From NCBI GenBank assembly GCA_030680415.1, contig JAUXVE010000007.1, positions 1-54,830 of the forward strand: 54,830 nt of DNA, in the 5' to 3' direction. The stretch is from Rubrivivax sp. (GTDB lineage Bacteria; Pseudomonadota; Gammaproteobacteria; Burkholderiales; Burkholderiaceae_C). The notes below the pieces were generated by a model, which ran no database searches, was not told where the DNA came from, and saw nothing but the letters and a program-made list of their open reading frames with translations. The translations under genes were made by a program, and so were the position numbers. This document shows, in pieces, positions 1-8,924 of this stretch (positions within the stretch are counted from its first letter, which is position 1; every line of letters begins with the position of its first letter).

Positions 1-350
<350 letters not shown>

Positions 351-486
351 ATCTTGATTTGCTCTTAGGAATCGAAGTGAACTTCACTTCTATTTCCGCG
401 AGCGTTTAAGGTCAGGAGACCTGAACTTTGTGTTTCCACATCGTTCCGGCACTCGCCTTCAAACGCCCACGCTTATCGGCTGTATG

Positions 487-498
487 TTGTTAAAGAAC
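487..498 (-). promoter_or_regulatory. rRNA leader boxA antitermination site
   Basis: On the minus strand the leader contains GTTCTTTAACAA, followed by CAGCCGATAAG and TGTGGGCG-like sequence. This is the usual boxA-containing arrangement of betaproteobacterial rRNA leaders. It lies about 140 bases before the mature 16S end and about 55 bases after the proposed -10 box. BoxA recruits NusB/S10 for rRNA antitermination; that role is known for the family and inferred here. Confidence 0.8.
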
Positions 499-553
499 GC
501 CGCTGCACTCTTGGAGTTTCAGCGCCGCCGACCTGTGATCAGCGAAGAGAGTG

Positions 554-583
554 ATTCTGACATGTTTTCTTAACCACTGTCAA
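554..583 (-). promoter_or_regulatory. rrn promoter, proximal
   Basis: Reading the minus strand, a perfect TTGACA -35 element (578-583) is followed after 18 bases by CAGAAT (554-559). This places a start site near 547, about 200 bases before the 16S gene and upstream of boxA. A weaker second candidate lies further upstream: TTGCCA at 692-697 and TATAGT at 667-672, with a 19-base spacer. Together they suggest a tandem P1/P2 arrangement. The stretch 351-766 holds no gene other than this leader and promoter region. Confidence 0.7.
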
Positions 584-766
584 GCACTCGGGCATTTCTG
601 CAGCCTGTCTGACTTCGCGTCGGCTTCTGTGTCGCCGTCTGTTGCCTGTCAGGAGCAGAGCCAGCGACTATAGCACCCTTTTCGCGCACCGTGGCAACTC
701 GGCGCTGAACACGCGCTGCGGAGTCGCTTCGACGGGGCGACCGAGCGCGTTGCGCTGCGGCGCACG

Positions 767-2545
767 TCAGTGCCATGTGCGGCCCTGCAGGGCCAGGCGC
801 AGCACTTCGGCCGGGGCATCGGAGTCCAGCACCTGTTCCAGGTGCGCCGCGAGCTGCCGCGTGTCTGCTCGAAGCACGCGTTGCTTGATCGACGCGATGC
901 GCGCCGGATGCATCGAAAAGCTGCGCAGACCCATCGCCAGCAGCAGCTCGGTGAAGGCCACGTCGCCGGCCATCTCGCCACACACGCTGACGGCGCGACC
1001 CAGGGCGTTGGCGCGGGAGATGGTGTGGTGCAGCAACTGCAGCACCGCCGGGTGCCAGGGGTCGTACAGGTGAGCCACCGCCTCGTCGGCGCGGTCGATC
1101 GCCAGCGTGTACTGGATGAGGTCGTTGGTACCGATGGAGACGAAGTCGAAGTGCCGCAGGAAGCGGTCGATCATCAGCGCCGCTGCCGGCACCTCGACCA
1201 TGGCGCCGACCTCGACCTGGCTGTAGGCACGGCCGGCGTCGTCGAGTTGCTGCCGCGCGCGCGCCAGTGCCTCGAAGGTCATCCGGACTTCGCCGAGGTG
1301 CGCCACCATCGGGATCAGGATGCGCACCTTGCCGTAGGCGCTGGCACGCAGGATGGCGCGCAGCTGCTGTCGAAACATGCCGGGCTCCGACAGACTCCAG
1401 CGGATGGCACGCAGACCCAAGGCCGGGTTCAGGCCGTGGTCGTACCGATGTTCCTGCGCGCTGCCACGCTCCAGGGGCTTGTCTGCGCCGATGTCGACGG
1501 TGCGTATGGTCACCGGCAGACCCTGCAGCGCGATCACGGCGTCGCGGTAGGCCTCGAACTGCTCATCCTCGCCGGGCACGTTGCCGCCACGGTTCATGAA
1601 CAGGAATTCGCTGCGGAACAGGCCCACGCCCACGGCGCCTGCCTCCAGCGCACCGGCGGCGTCGCCGGGCAGCTCGATGTTCGCCAGCAACTCCACGGCC
1701 TGGCCATCCAGCGTCACCGCCGGGGTATGCCGCAAGCGGTCGAGCCGCGCCCGTTCAAGCTCGCTTTGGCGCTGGCGGAAGCGGTATTCCTCGAGCACGA
1801 TGGGCGAGGGGTCGACGATGACGACGCCGGCATCGCCGTCGATGACGATCCAGTCGTCCTGTCGGATCAACCGGCTGGCTTCGCGTGCGCCGACCACGGC
1901 AGGGATGTCCATGCTGCGCGCGACGATCGCGGTGTGCGAGGTACGGCCGCCAACGTCGGTGACGAAACCGGTGAAGACACTGCGCTTGAACTGCAGCATG
2001 TCGGCAGGTGCCACGTCGTTGGCCACCAGCACCAGCGGGTCTTCGCCACCGAAGTCTCGCGCCGCCTGCGTCGCCGGCGCGCCTGCGGCGGCCGCGCCCA
2101 CGGCGCTGCAGCGCAACTCGCGCAACAGCCGTTCGACGACCTGCTCGACGTCGGCCTTGCGCTCGCGCAGGTAGGCGTCTTCCATCTCATCGAACTGCCG
2201 CGCCAGCACCTCCAGCTGTGCCGACAGTGCCCATTCGGCGTTGTAGTGGCGGTCGCTGATCCAGGCCTTGGTGGCGCCGATCAGCGACTCGTCGTGCAGC
2301 AGCATGAGATGCACGTCCAGCAGCGCCGCCAACTCGTGCGGCGCCTCGGCAGGCAGTTCGTTCTTGAGCGCGCCGAATTCGGCAGCCACCCCGTCACGGG
2401 CTTCGCGCAGGCGGTCGATCTCGGACTCGATGCGGTCGATGCCAATGAAGTAATGCGCAACATCGACGCGGCTCGAAGCCACGAGCACGGCGCGCCCGAT
2501 GGCAACCCCACGCGAGACCGGCGTACCGAAGACCTGGATGCTCAT
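767..2545 (-). CDS. ptsI: PTS Enzyme I (phosphoenolpyruvate-protein phosphotransferase)
   Basis: This 592-residue protein matches the full length of Enzyme I (575 in E. coli). It takes phosphate from PEP and passes it to HPr. Visible features are the N-terminal swivelling domain with the phosphorylated histidine at residue 204 in GGRTSHTAIVARS, and the PEP-binding barrel with RTVDIGADKP, GLRAIRWSL, SIGTNDLIQY and the C-terminal active-site cysteine in SVCGEMAGD. It is the last gene of a minus-strand operon, 57 bases after ptsH. No sugar-specific EIIBC partner is encoded nearby, so the chain is more likely regulatory than a sugar importer. Confidence 0.97.
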   Translation of the reverse strand: MSIQVFGTPVSRGVAIGRAVLVASSRVDVAHYFIGIDRIESEIDRLREARDGVAAEFGALKNELPAEAPHELAALLDVHLMLLHDESLIGATKAWISDRHYNAEWALSAQLEVLARQFDEMEDAYLRERKADVEQVVERLLRELRCSAVGAAAAGAPATQAARDFGGEDPLVLVANDVAPADMLQFKRSVFTGFVTDVGGRTSHTAIVARSMDIPAVVGAREASRLIRQDDWIVIDGDAGVVIVDPSPIVLEEYRFRQRQSELERARLDRLRHTPAVTLDGQAVELLANIELPGDAAGALEAGAVGVGLFRSEFLFMNRGGNVPGEDEQFEAYRDAVIALQGLPVTIRTVDIGADKPLERGSAQEHRYDHGLNPALGLRAIRWSLSEPGMFRQQLRAILRASAYGKVRILIPMVAHLGEVRMTFEALARARQQLDDAGRAYSQVEVGAMVEVPAAALMIDRFLRHFDFVSIGTNDLIQYTLAIDRADEAVAHLYDPWHPAVLQLLHHTISRANALGRAVSVCGEMAGDVAFTELLLAMGLRSFSMHPARIASIKQRVLRADTRQLAAHLEQVLDSDAPAEVLRLALQGRTWH

Positions 2546-2602
2546 GCAAGCAATGTAGCGCAGCGTGCCGCGACGCGCGCCGGTACAGGGTCTGTTGAAG
2601 CG

Positions 2603-2872
2603 TTATTCGCCTTCGCCGAACCTGGCCTCGATGAGGCCGCACAGCGCAGCCACGGCCTGCCCTTCATCGGTGCCCTCGGCCTCGATCTCGACCTCGCTGC
2701 CCGGACCGGCGGCCAGCATCATCACACCCATGATGCTCTTCGCGTTGACTCGCCGGCCGTTGCGGCTGAGGTGGATGTCGCTCTTGAAGCTGCCCGCCAG
2801 CTTGGTGAGCTTGGCCGACGCGCGCGCATGCAGGCCGAGCTTATTGCTGATGGTGATGCTGAACTTGATCAT
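2603..2872 (-). CDS. ptsH: PTS phosphocarrier protein HPr
   Basis: An 89-residue HPr that accepts phosphate from Enzyme I on His15 (LGLHARASAKL) and passes it to EIIA. Ser46 lies in NAKSIMGVMML, the region recognised by HPr kinase in organisms that have HprK, so regulatory serine phosphorylation is possible. The gene starts inside the 3' end of the EIIA gene (32-base overlap), indicating translational coupling. It is followed by ptsI. Length and both motifs are typical. Confidence 0.97.
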   Translation of the reverse strand: MIKFSITISNKLGLHARASAKLTKLAGSFKSDIHLSRNGRRVNAKSIMGVMMLAAGPGSEVEIEAEGTDEGQAVAALCGLIEARFGEGE

Positions 2873-3290
2873 CGACGACCGGCTGTGAGGCCTGATTCTG
2901 GGGGCGCGGCACGCCGACCTGCATCACGCCCTGCACGCCACCGTCGACGGCCCGGGTGACGAGTTCGTCCAGCGGCACGTCGGCGTAGCACAGCGCTCGC
3001 CACAGCATCGGCACGTTGACGCCGGCGACAACACGCGTGTGCACGCCGTCGGCCACCGCCAGCGCCGCCCTGCATGGCGACGCGCCGAAGACATCGGTCA
3101 GGATCAGCACCTCGCTGGCCCCCAGGCCGTCGAGCGCGGCGCGCACCTGCGCCTGCGCCTCGGCCGGGCTGGCACCGGCAGCGATGTCGACGCCAGCCAG
3201 CCCGACGCTGCAGTCCGGATAGACGTGCCGCGCCACGGCCAGCAGCGATGCGGCCTGGGGGGCGTGGGCGACAAGCAGGATGGCGGCCAT
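2841..3290 (-). CDS. PTS EIIA component, mannose/fructose subfamily
   Basis: A 149-residue single-domain EIIA of the mannose type. The phosphoacceptor histidine is residue 9 in ILLVAHAP, and the fold signature continues with VLILTDVFGASPCRAAL and VVAGVNVPML. The C-terminal tail after about residue 130 (polar, ending in three His and two Gln) overlaps ptsH and is probably unstructured. No EIIB or EIIC gene is present. In Betaproteobacteria such stand-alone EIIA proteins with HPr and EI are regarded as a regulatory phosphorelay. It begins five bases after the MFS gene ends. Confidence 0.92.
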   Translation of the reverse strand: MAAILLVAHAPQAASLLAVARHVYPDCSVGLAGVDIAAGASPAEAQAQVRAALDGLGASEVLILTDVFGASPCRAALAVADGVHTRVVAGVNVPMLWRALCYADVPLDELVTRAVDGGVQGVMQVGVPRPQNQASQPVVDDQVQHHHQQ

Positions 3291-3295
3291 GGAAG

Positions 3296-4549
3296 TCAGG
3301 CCGGATTATCGGCACCTGAGCGCCCGGCGCGCAAAAACCAGATGTAGGCCATCACGCAACACAGGCCGAAGGCGGTGAAGGCGAGCCGGAAAGCGTCGGC
3401 CTCGGTCAACCCGAGGGCGCGCAGGCCGTCGATCAGCAGCCCGATGCCCCACTGGATGCAGAAGACACCGGCGAAGATCACCAGGTTGTAGGCGGACAGG
3501 GCGCGGCCGGCCAGCGCGGCCGGGAACGCAGCGCCCACCGCCGGTTGGCTCACCGACACGAAGCTGCACGCCACGCACCACAGGGCCCAATGCACGGCGC
3601 CTGCCGCGCCCCCCAGCATGACGTTGCCAAACAGCAACAGCAGCGGCAAGGGCAGCCCCCAGGCCATGAGTTGCACAGCACCGATGCCACGGTGCATCAG
3701 GCGCGGCATCACGGCCCCCCAGGCCATGAACGTGAAGAGCATCGCCAGGTTGATGAGCAACAGCCCCTGCGCCGCTTGCTCAGCGCTCGAGCCGCCGACC
3801 CGCGTCAGCCAGGGGCCGGCCCACAAGGATTGCACCGCGATCAGGCCACCGTAGAGGAAGAAACCCAGCGGCGCGGTGCGCAGGAACAGAGGGTGGCGCA
3901 CGATGCTGCGGTAGCCGTCGGGCGACGCACCGCCCCCACCGGGCACACCGGCCGCCGCGGCGGCGTCCATCGGCCGTGGCCGCGGGTCGGCCGGCACCAG
4001 CCACGCCACGCCAACCATGGCCAGCGCCAGCAGCGCCGCCACGGCCCAGAACAGGCCACGCCAGCCGAGCGTGGGCAGCAGCAGTTGCACCGGCACCGTG
4101 GAGGCGACCATGCCCAGCGAACCCGTCATCAGCATCCACGAGTTGGCACGCAGTTGGGTTGCAGGCGTGTAAAGCCGCCGGTAGCAGGTCAGCGGCGCCA
4201 TCAGGCAGGCCGCGACACCGGCACCGATCAGCACTCGCGCCGCAATCAGGCCCGGTAGCCGCGTCGCGACGGCAAACGCCGCGCAGCCCAGCACCGCCAC
4301 GGCCAGCAGCATCAGCAGCGTGCGCCGCGGCCCGTAGCGGTCCAGCGCTCGTCCCAGCGGCAGCTGCAGGGCCGCAAAGCCGAAGAAGTAGGCGCCAGCC
4401 AGCAGGCCCAGATCGCCGGCGCGCAGGCCCAGCTCGACACTGAACACCGGCGCCAGGGTGGCCGTCACGGCACGCAGCAGGGCCGAGAAGAAGTACGCAA
4501 AGGCAAACGCCAGGAAGACGACGATGGCCTGCTGTCGGGTCACCCTCAT
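3296..4549 (-). CDS. MFS transporter
   Basis: A 417-residue integral membrane protein with about 12 hydrophobic segments. The MFS loop 2-3 signature appears as GRALDRYGPRRTLL at about residues 67-80. The protein begins with a short basic N-terminus and ends in RAGRSGADNPA. It overlaps the upstream lipoprotein gene by four bases (ATGA) and precedes the EIIA gene by five bases, so it belongs to the PTS operon. The substrate cannot be read from the sequence. The position suggests, but does not prove, a carrier whose activity or expression is tied to the regulatory PTS. Confidence 0.85.
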   Translation of the reverse strand: MRVTRQQAIVVFLAFAFAYFFSALLRAVTATLAPVFSVELGLRAGDLGLLAGAYFFGFAALQLPLGRALDRYGPRRTLLMLLAVAVLGCAAFAVATRLPGLIAARVLIGAGVAACLMAPLTCYRRLYTPATQLRANSWMLMTGSLGMVASTVPVQLLLPTLGWRGLFWAVAALLALAMVGVAWLVPADPRPRPMDAAAAAGVPGGGGASPDGYRSIVRHPLFLRTAPLGFFLYGGLIAVQSLWAGPWLTRVGGSSAEQAAQGLLLINLAMLFTFMAWGAVMPRLMHRGIGAVQLMAWGLPLPLLLLFGNVMLGGAAGAVHWALWCVACSFVSVSQPAVGAAFPAALAGRALSAYNLVIFAGVFCIQWGIGLLIDGLRALGLTEADAFRLAFTAFGLCCVMAYIWFLRAGRSGADNPA

Positions 4550-5085
4550 GGCTGCAGGCGGATCGAGCCGAAGAAGGTTTGCGCCGCCTCGAGGGTCAGC
4601 TGCTCGCCCAGCGCCGTGGCCTGGAAGACGCGGGTGCCGTGCGCGAAGACCGCCAGTTCCACCTGCACCGGACGGCCGTCAGGCAGCCGGCCGCCGAAGC
4701 GCACGCGCTCGCTGGCCGCTTGCGGTGTGGCGCCGGGCACCTGCAGCGGCAAGGTCTCCGCCGCTCCGCCGGCGATGTTGGCGGCGGCCGAGCTGCGCAG
4801 CTCGCCCAGCGCCACGCCGACACGGGCCGGGTCGGCGACGTCGGCGTGGGCGATGCCCCAGGTCCGACCGCCGGCGCTGCAGGCCTGCAGTGACAGGCGC
4901 ACCGGCGCGCCGGCCAACGGCAGGCTGCGCTCCTGCACCACCGGCTTGCAGGGCATGAGCAGGGTGAGGCCGCTGCCGGCGGGGCGCACGTCGCGCCAGT
5001 CCAGCGTGGGTGAACAAGCGGCAAGGAGGAAGGCAGCCGCGCAAACGCAGCCGGCGCGGGCCGCGCTTGGGGCCGGAACAGTCAT
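4546..5085 (-). CDS. putative lipoprotein of unknown function
   Basis: A 179-residue protein beginning MTVPAPSAARAG, with a hydrophobic signal and the lipobox LLAAC (cysteine near residue 24), so it is predicted to be acylated and exported. The mature part contains an internal Cys pair and no family I recognise. A longer frame extends to 5208, but the signal peptide fixes the start at 5085. It is the first gene of the PTS operon and overlaps the MFS start by ATGA. It diverges from the CoA-transferase gene with only 29 bases between the start codons, so the two promoters must overlap. Confidence 0.7.
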   Translation of the reverse strand: MTVPAPSAARAGCVCAAAFLLAACSPTLDWRDVRPAGSGLTLLMPCKPVVQERSLPLAGAPVRLSLQACSAGGRTWGIAHADVADPARVGVALGELRSSAAANIAGGAAETLPLQVPGATPQAASERVRFGGRLPDGRPVQVELAVFAHGTRVFQATALGEQLTLEAAQTFFGSIRLQP

Positions 5086-5114
5086 CGGCCGATTATCCCG
5101 GCCGTTGCCACAGA

Positions 5115-6398
5115 ATGCCGACCATGCAGCCCGACCCATCTTCCCCACCTCCTGGCGCCCTGGCCGGAGTGCGTGTGCTCGACCTCTCGCGCGTGCTCGC
5201 CGGGCCATGGTGCACGCAGACGCTGGCCGATTTGGGCGCCGAGGTCATCAAAATCGAACGCCCCCCGGGCGGTGGCCACCCCGGCGGCGACGACACCCGG
5301 GGCTGGGGCCCGCCGTTCCTGAAGGACCGTCAGGGCCAGGACACGGCGGAAGCCGCGTATTACCTGGGGGCGAATCGCAACAAACGCTCGGTGACGATCG
5401 ACATGGCACGGCCCGAAGGACAACAACTGGTGCTGCGCCTGGCCGACACCTGCGACGTGCTGGTCGAGAACTTCAAGGTCGGCGACATGGCGCGTTACGG
5501 ACTGGACGCCGACACGCTGCGCCGGCGCTGCCCGCGGCTGGTGTACTGCTCGATCACCGGCTTCGGCCAGACCGGCCCCTACCGCGAACGCGCTGGTTAT
5601 GACTACGCAGTGCAGGGCCTGGGTGGCCTGATGAGCGTCACCGGTGAACGCGACGACCTTCCCGGCGGCGGTCCGCAGAAGGTGGGTGTGGCGGTGGCCG
5701 ACCTCTTCACCGGCATGTATGCCGCCGTGGCCATCCTGGCCGCCCTGCGCCACCGCGACGCCACAGGCGAAAGCCAGGTCATCGACATGGCTCTGCTCGA
5801 CACCCAGGTGGCGATGCTGGCCAACCTGGGTGCCAACTATCTGGTCACGAAGCAGCCACCGCGGCGCGCCGGCAACGCGCACCAGAACATCGTGCCTTAC
5901 CAGGTGTTCGAAGTGGCCGACGGGCACCTGATCCTGGCCGTGGGCAACGACCAGCAGTTCGAACGCTTCTGCGCCGTGGCCGGGTGCCCGGAGCTGGCGC
6001 GCGACGAGCGCTATGCGCGCAACGCCGCCCGCGTGCGCCACCGCGACACGCTGGTGCCGCTGTTGGCCGAGCGGCTGCGCCAGCGTGCTCGCGCCGACTG
6101 GATGGCCGCGCTGGAGGCGGCCAAGGTGCCTTGTGGCCCCATCAACGACCTGGCCGAGGTCTTCGCCGACCCCCAGGTGCGCGAACGCGGCATGACGGTG
6201 ACGGTGCCGCACCCGCACACCGATGCCCTGGAACTGGTGGCCAGCCCGATCAAGCTGTCGGCCACGCCAGTGCAGGTGACGCGAGCGCCGCCGCTGCTGG
6301 GGCAGCACACCGACGAGGTGCTGGCCGAAATCGGCATCGATGCGCCGGCCCGCCAGGGTTTGCGCGAGCGGGGCGTCATCGGACCGGTCGCGGCGTGA
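5115..6398 (+). CDS. CaiB/BaiF family (class III) CoA-transferase
   Basis: A 427-residue protein with the class III CoA-transferase opening GVRVLDLSRVLAGPWCTQ and LADLGAEVIKIERP, then NRNKRSVTIDM, the catalytic-aspartate region VIDMALLDTQVAML, and GNAHQNIVPYQVF. It is expected to move CoA between a thioester and a carboxylic acid in the cytoplasm. Start codons at 5115 and 5124 are both possible; neither has a strong Shine-Dalgarno sequence. It stands alone on the plus strand. The acid it acts on is unknown, but the family often serves aromatic or dicarboxylic acid catabolism, consistent with the CoA-ligase cluster at the other end of the window. Confidence 0.9.
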   Translation: MPTMQPDPSSPPPGALAGVRVLDLSRVLAGPWCTQTLADLGAEVIKIERPPGGGHPGGDDTRGWGPPFLKDRQGQDTAEAAYYLGANRNKRSVTIDMARPEGQQLVLRLADTCDVLVENFKVGDMARYGLDADTLRRRCPRLVYCSITGFGQTGPYRERAGYDYAVQGLGGLMSVTGERDDLPGGGPQKVGVAVADLFTGMYAAVAILAALRHRDATGESQVIDMALLDTQVAMLANLGANYLVTKQPPRRAGNAHQNIVPYQVFEVADGHLILAVGNDQQFERFCAVAGCPELARDERYARNAARVRHRDTLVPLLAERLRQRARADWMAALEAAKVPCGPINDLAEVFADPQVRERGMTVTVPHPHTDALELVASPIKLSATPVQVTRAPPLLGQHTDEVLAEIGIDAPARQGLRERGVIGPVAA

Positions 6399-6439
6399 CA
6401 TAGTTGCCACCCGCGCGGTCTGCGCCCCCGGCTCACGGG

Positions 6440-7705
6440 ATGGCGGGGGCCTGGCTCGCCGCCCAAGCTTGCGACCCGCGTGGCGTTTCGGCCCGGCGCG
6501 TCGCCAGCATCGGTGACGAGGCCTCCGGTGGGTGCCGCAGGCCCCGCGCACTGGAGCAGACCATCCTCGACTTGTCGGATCTCTCAGGCACGCCCGGCTC
6601 GGCCGGCCGGCAGAGCGTCGATCCGTTCGACCCGCACACCCTGATGGCACAGCTCGGCCGTGAAGTGGCCGGTCCACTGTCGAGCGCGGCCGAGCGCGTC
6701 GCGGCGTTGACCGCAACCGGGCGCATCACGCGCGGCGAGCTGAGCGCATTGCGCGACGAAATCGACAGCGCGCGCCGCACCGCCATCATGGCGCAGCAGG
6801 CGTCACGGCTGGTGCCAGGCCGGGTGACCGTGAGACACGTACGACTCGACTTGACGGCGCTGCTGCGCGAAGCGGTGCGCGAGCGCGCCCGCGAGATCGC
6901 GACCCAAGGCATCGAGGTGCGGCAGTTGTTGACGCCGGTCGAAGTGCGCAGCGACGCGACGCTGCTTTCCTCGCTGCTGCGGTCGGTGTTGGACTGGAGC
7001 TTCGAGCACGCCTGTGCACGCATCGACCTCACATTGGACATCGCCAGCTGGCCGGCTCAGGCACGGCTGCACTGCGGCTTCGCCTACCGATTGACCGACG
7101 ACGTGGCGGCACTGGAAGCCTCGCCCGCAGACCGCACCGACGCATCGCTGGACACCCTGTCCTGGCTGCTGCTGCAGCAGACCGCGGCCGTGCTCGGGAT
7201 CGGGCTGAGGCGCCGCGACGCCCACGGCCTGACCGAGCTGACCCTGGAGTTTGCGGCCACGCTCGCGCCCACCCTGCCTGCGCTGCAGGGCGAGGCCGCC
7301 GAGGACACCGTTCCGGCGGCGCTCGACACTCAGTCGCTGGCCGGACACCGCGTGCTGGCCGTGGTGGCGCAGCGCGAAATGCGCAGCCTCGTGCACCAGG
7401 CGCTGCGCCCGCTGGGCGTCATGCTCGACTTCGTGGCCACGGTGGACGAAGCGCGCCAGTTCTGCGAGGGCGGCCTGCCGCACGCCCTGGTGTACGAAGC
7501 TTCGCTCGCCAGCGAGCCCTTCGAGCGCCTGCGCGCCGAGCTGGCGACCGAAGCGCCGCGGCTGGCCTTCATCTGCATCGTCGAGCAGGGCCGCGCCTTC
7601 GAGGTGCTCAGCGTCGGTGGCCGCCCGCTGTGCTGTGTCGGGCGCGACGCGATCATCGATTCACTTCCAGCGGCGCTGGCCTTCGAACTGGCGCGGACCC
7701 GATGA
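6440..7705 (+). CDS. histidine-kinase-like protein lacking catalytic residues, with receiver-like C-terminus
   Basis: About 421 residues; the start is uncertain (the frame is open from 6404, and the conserved part begins near 6640). The segment LMAQLGREVAGPLSSA has the shape of a dimerisation H-box (consensus xxHElRTPLxxI), but the phosphoacceptor His is Arg (codon at 6659). A helical pair and an ATPase-like region follow, with DATLLSSLLRSVLDWSFEHA replacing the N-box asparagine, and no clear G1 or G2 glycine loops. The last 120 residues (GHRVLAVVAQREMRSLV to the end) resemble a receiver fold, but the acidic pocket and the phosphorylated Asp are absent (ALVYEAS). No transmembrane segment is seen. 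I infer a scaffold or protein-interaction role; no partner is adjacent. Confidence 0.6.
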   Translation: MAGAWLAAQACDPRGVSARRVASIGDEASGGCRRPRALEQTILDLSDLSGTPGSAGRQSVDPFDPHTLMAQLGREVAGPLSSAAERVAALTATGRITRGELSALRDEIDSARRTAIMAQQASRLVPGRVTVRHVRLDLTALLREAVRERAREIATQGIEVRQLLTPVEVRSDATLLSSLLRSVLDWSFEHACARIDLTLDIASWPAQARLHCGFAYRLTDDVAALEASPADRTDASLDTLSWLLLQQTAAVLGIGLRRRDAHGLTELTLEFAATLAPTLPALQGEAAEDTVPAALDTQSLAGHRVLAVVAQREMRSLVHQALRPLGVMLDFVATVDEARQFCEGGLPHALVYEASLASEPFERLRAELATEAPRLAFICIVEQGRAFEVLSVGGRPLCCVGRDAIIDSLPAALAFELARTR

Positions 7706-7714
7706 GACCCCGCT

Positions 7715-8383
7715 TCAGTTCCCGAAGACCTTTCTGAGGATCGCGCTGCCGGTCTTCACCGGGTCGGCGCGGATCTTCTTCTCTTCCTCGCCGATCATCA
7801 GGTACAGGCCGTCCAGGGCGCGGCCGGTGACGTGCTTCTGCAGGTTGGTCTCGTCGCCCTTCACCAGCCCCAGGCCGGCAGCCTTGGACGCCACGGCGTT
7901 GTAGCGCGCGGCCAGGTCGACCTTCTCGGTGGCGCGGCTGACGATGGGCAGGAACTTCTCGGCCAGCGGCACGCGCGTCTTGGCGGCGAAGAAGTCCGTG
8001 ACCGCCGTGGGGCCGCCGCGCACGATCTGCAGCGCGTCCTCGACGCTGATGGCCCTGACCGTGCTCACGAAGAGCGATTTCGCCTCGGGCACCGCAGCTT
8101 CGGCAGCCCGATTCATCGCCGTTTCGAGCTCCTCCACCCGGCGCCGCTGCCCCGTGGCCCGCAGCAGGCGGGCGGCATCGTTCAGGGTGCCCGGCAGCGG
8201 GATGCGCACCTTGGGGTTGCCCAGGAAACCGTCGGTGCGGCCCAGCAGCGCCACCGCAGCCAGCGCAGCGCGCTCCAGCGTCGCGCGCACGCCCGCGGCG
8301 GCGTCGCTCTCGTTGAGCGCCGCCAGTGCCCCGCGGGCCCAAGGGAAGGCCAGGAGGGCTGCCGTAAACTCTCTGCGATCCAT
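7715..8383 (-). CDS. DUF4197 domain-containing protein
   Basis: A 222-residue protein starting [18 protein letters not shown], an atypical short signal-like N-terminus. The body is DUF4197, visible in [63 protein letters not shown] and [21 protein letters not shown]. The function of the family is unknown; members are usually exported. A GAAGAGG-type ribosome site lies about seven bases before the ATG at 8383. The start codon overlaps on the opposite strand the ATG assigned to the TlpA-like gene. The 3' end converges with the kinase-like gene, with nine bases between them. Confidence 0.85.
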   Translation of the reverse strand: MDRREFTAALLAFPWARGALAALNESDAAAGVRATLERAALAAVALLGRTDGFLGNPKVRIPLPGTLNDAARLLRATGQRRRVEELETAMNRAAEAAVPEAKSLFVSTVRAISVEDALQIVRGGPTAVTDFFAAKTRVPLAEKFLPIVSRATEKVDLAARYNAVASKAAGLGLVKGDETNLQKHVTGRALDGLYLMIGEEEKKIRADPVKTGSAILRKVFGN

Positions 8384-8924
8384 GGAAGTGCCTCTTCGAA
8401 TCCTGCTCACGCAGCCACAGCCCGATCTTGCGCGCCGCACCGCCTTGCTGGCAATGCTGGCGGCCGTGGCCGGCAGCGGTTGCGATGCGCGCCCCCCGGC
8501 CCCGACCTTCGACTACACGCTGCTCGGCGGGGCTCGCGGCAGCACCGAAGCGCTGCGCGGCAAGGTGCTGCTGGTCAACTTCTGGGCCACCAGTTGCGTC
8601 ACCTGTGTCAAGGAGATGCCAGCGCTCGTGGCCACGCACCACAAGTACCGCGCGCACGGCCTGGAGACGCTGGCGGTGGCCATGCGCCACGATCCGCCGG
8701 CCGCGGTGGCCGACTTCGCGCAGCGGCGTGGACTGCCCTTCGGCGTCGTCATCGACAACACCGGCGCCATCGCCGAGGTCTTCCGCGACCTGCAGGCCAC
8801 GCCCACCGCCTACCTCATCGACAAGCGCGGCGCGATCGCCAAGCGCTACGTCGGCGCGCCCGATTTCACCGCCCTGCACGCGCTGGTGGAAAGGCTGCTG
8901 GCCGAGAACCCGGCACCGGCATGA
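8382..8924 (+). CDS. TlpA-like thiol-disulfide oxidoreductase (exported thioredoxin fold)
   Basis: A 180-residue protein. An N-terminal RR-containing hydrophobic segment ends in AGSGC, a lipobox-like site, so it is probably membrane anchored. It is followed by the TlpA fold with [22 protein letters not shown]; the active site is CVTC rather than the usual CxPC. The cis-proline region is [14 protein letters not shown]. The start at 8382 has no good ribosome site; starts further in (for example 8455) would shorten the signal. Its stop overlaps the ruvA start (ATGA at 8921-8924). Likely roles are periplasmic disulfide reduction or cytochrome c maturation, by family knowledge only. Confidence 0.85.
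   Translation: MEVPLRILLTQPQPDLARRTALLAMLAAVAGSGCDARPPAPTFDYTLLGGARGSTEALRGKVLLVNFWATSCVTCVKEMPALVATHHKYRAHGLETLAVAMRHDPPAAVADFAQRRGLPFGVVIDNTGAIAEVFRDLQATPTAYLIDKRGAIAKRYVGAPDFTALHALVERLLAENPAPA

Noticed and set aside
770..2959. Long plus-strand open frame opposite ptsI and ptsH
   Set aside because: It is an antisense shadow of strongly supported genes. It has no family signature and a His/Gln/Arg-rich composition typical of reversed GC-rich codons.
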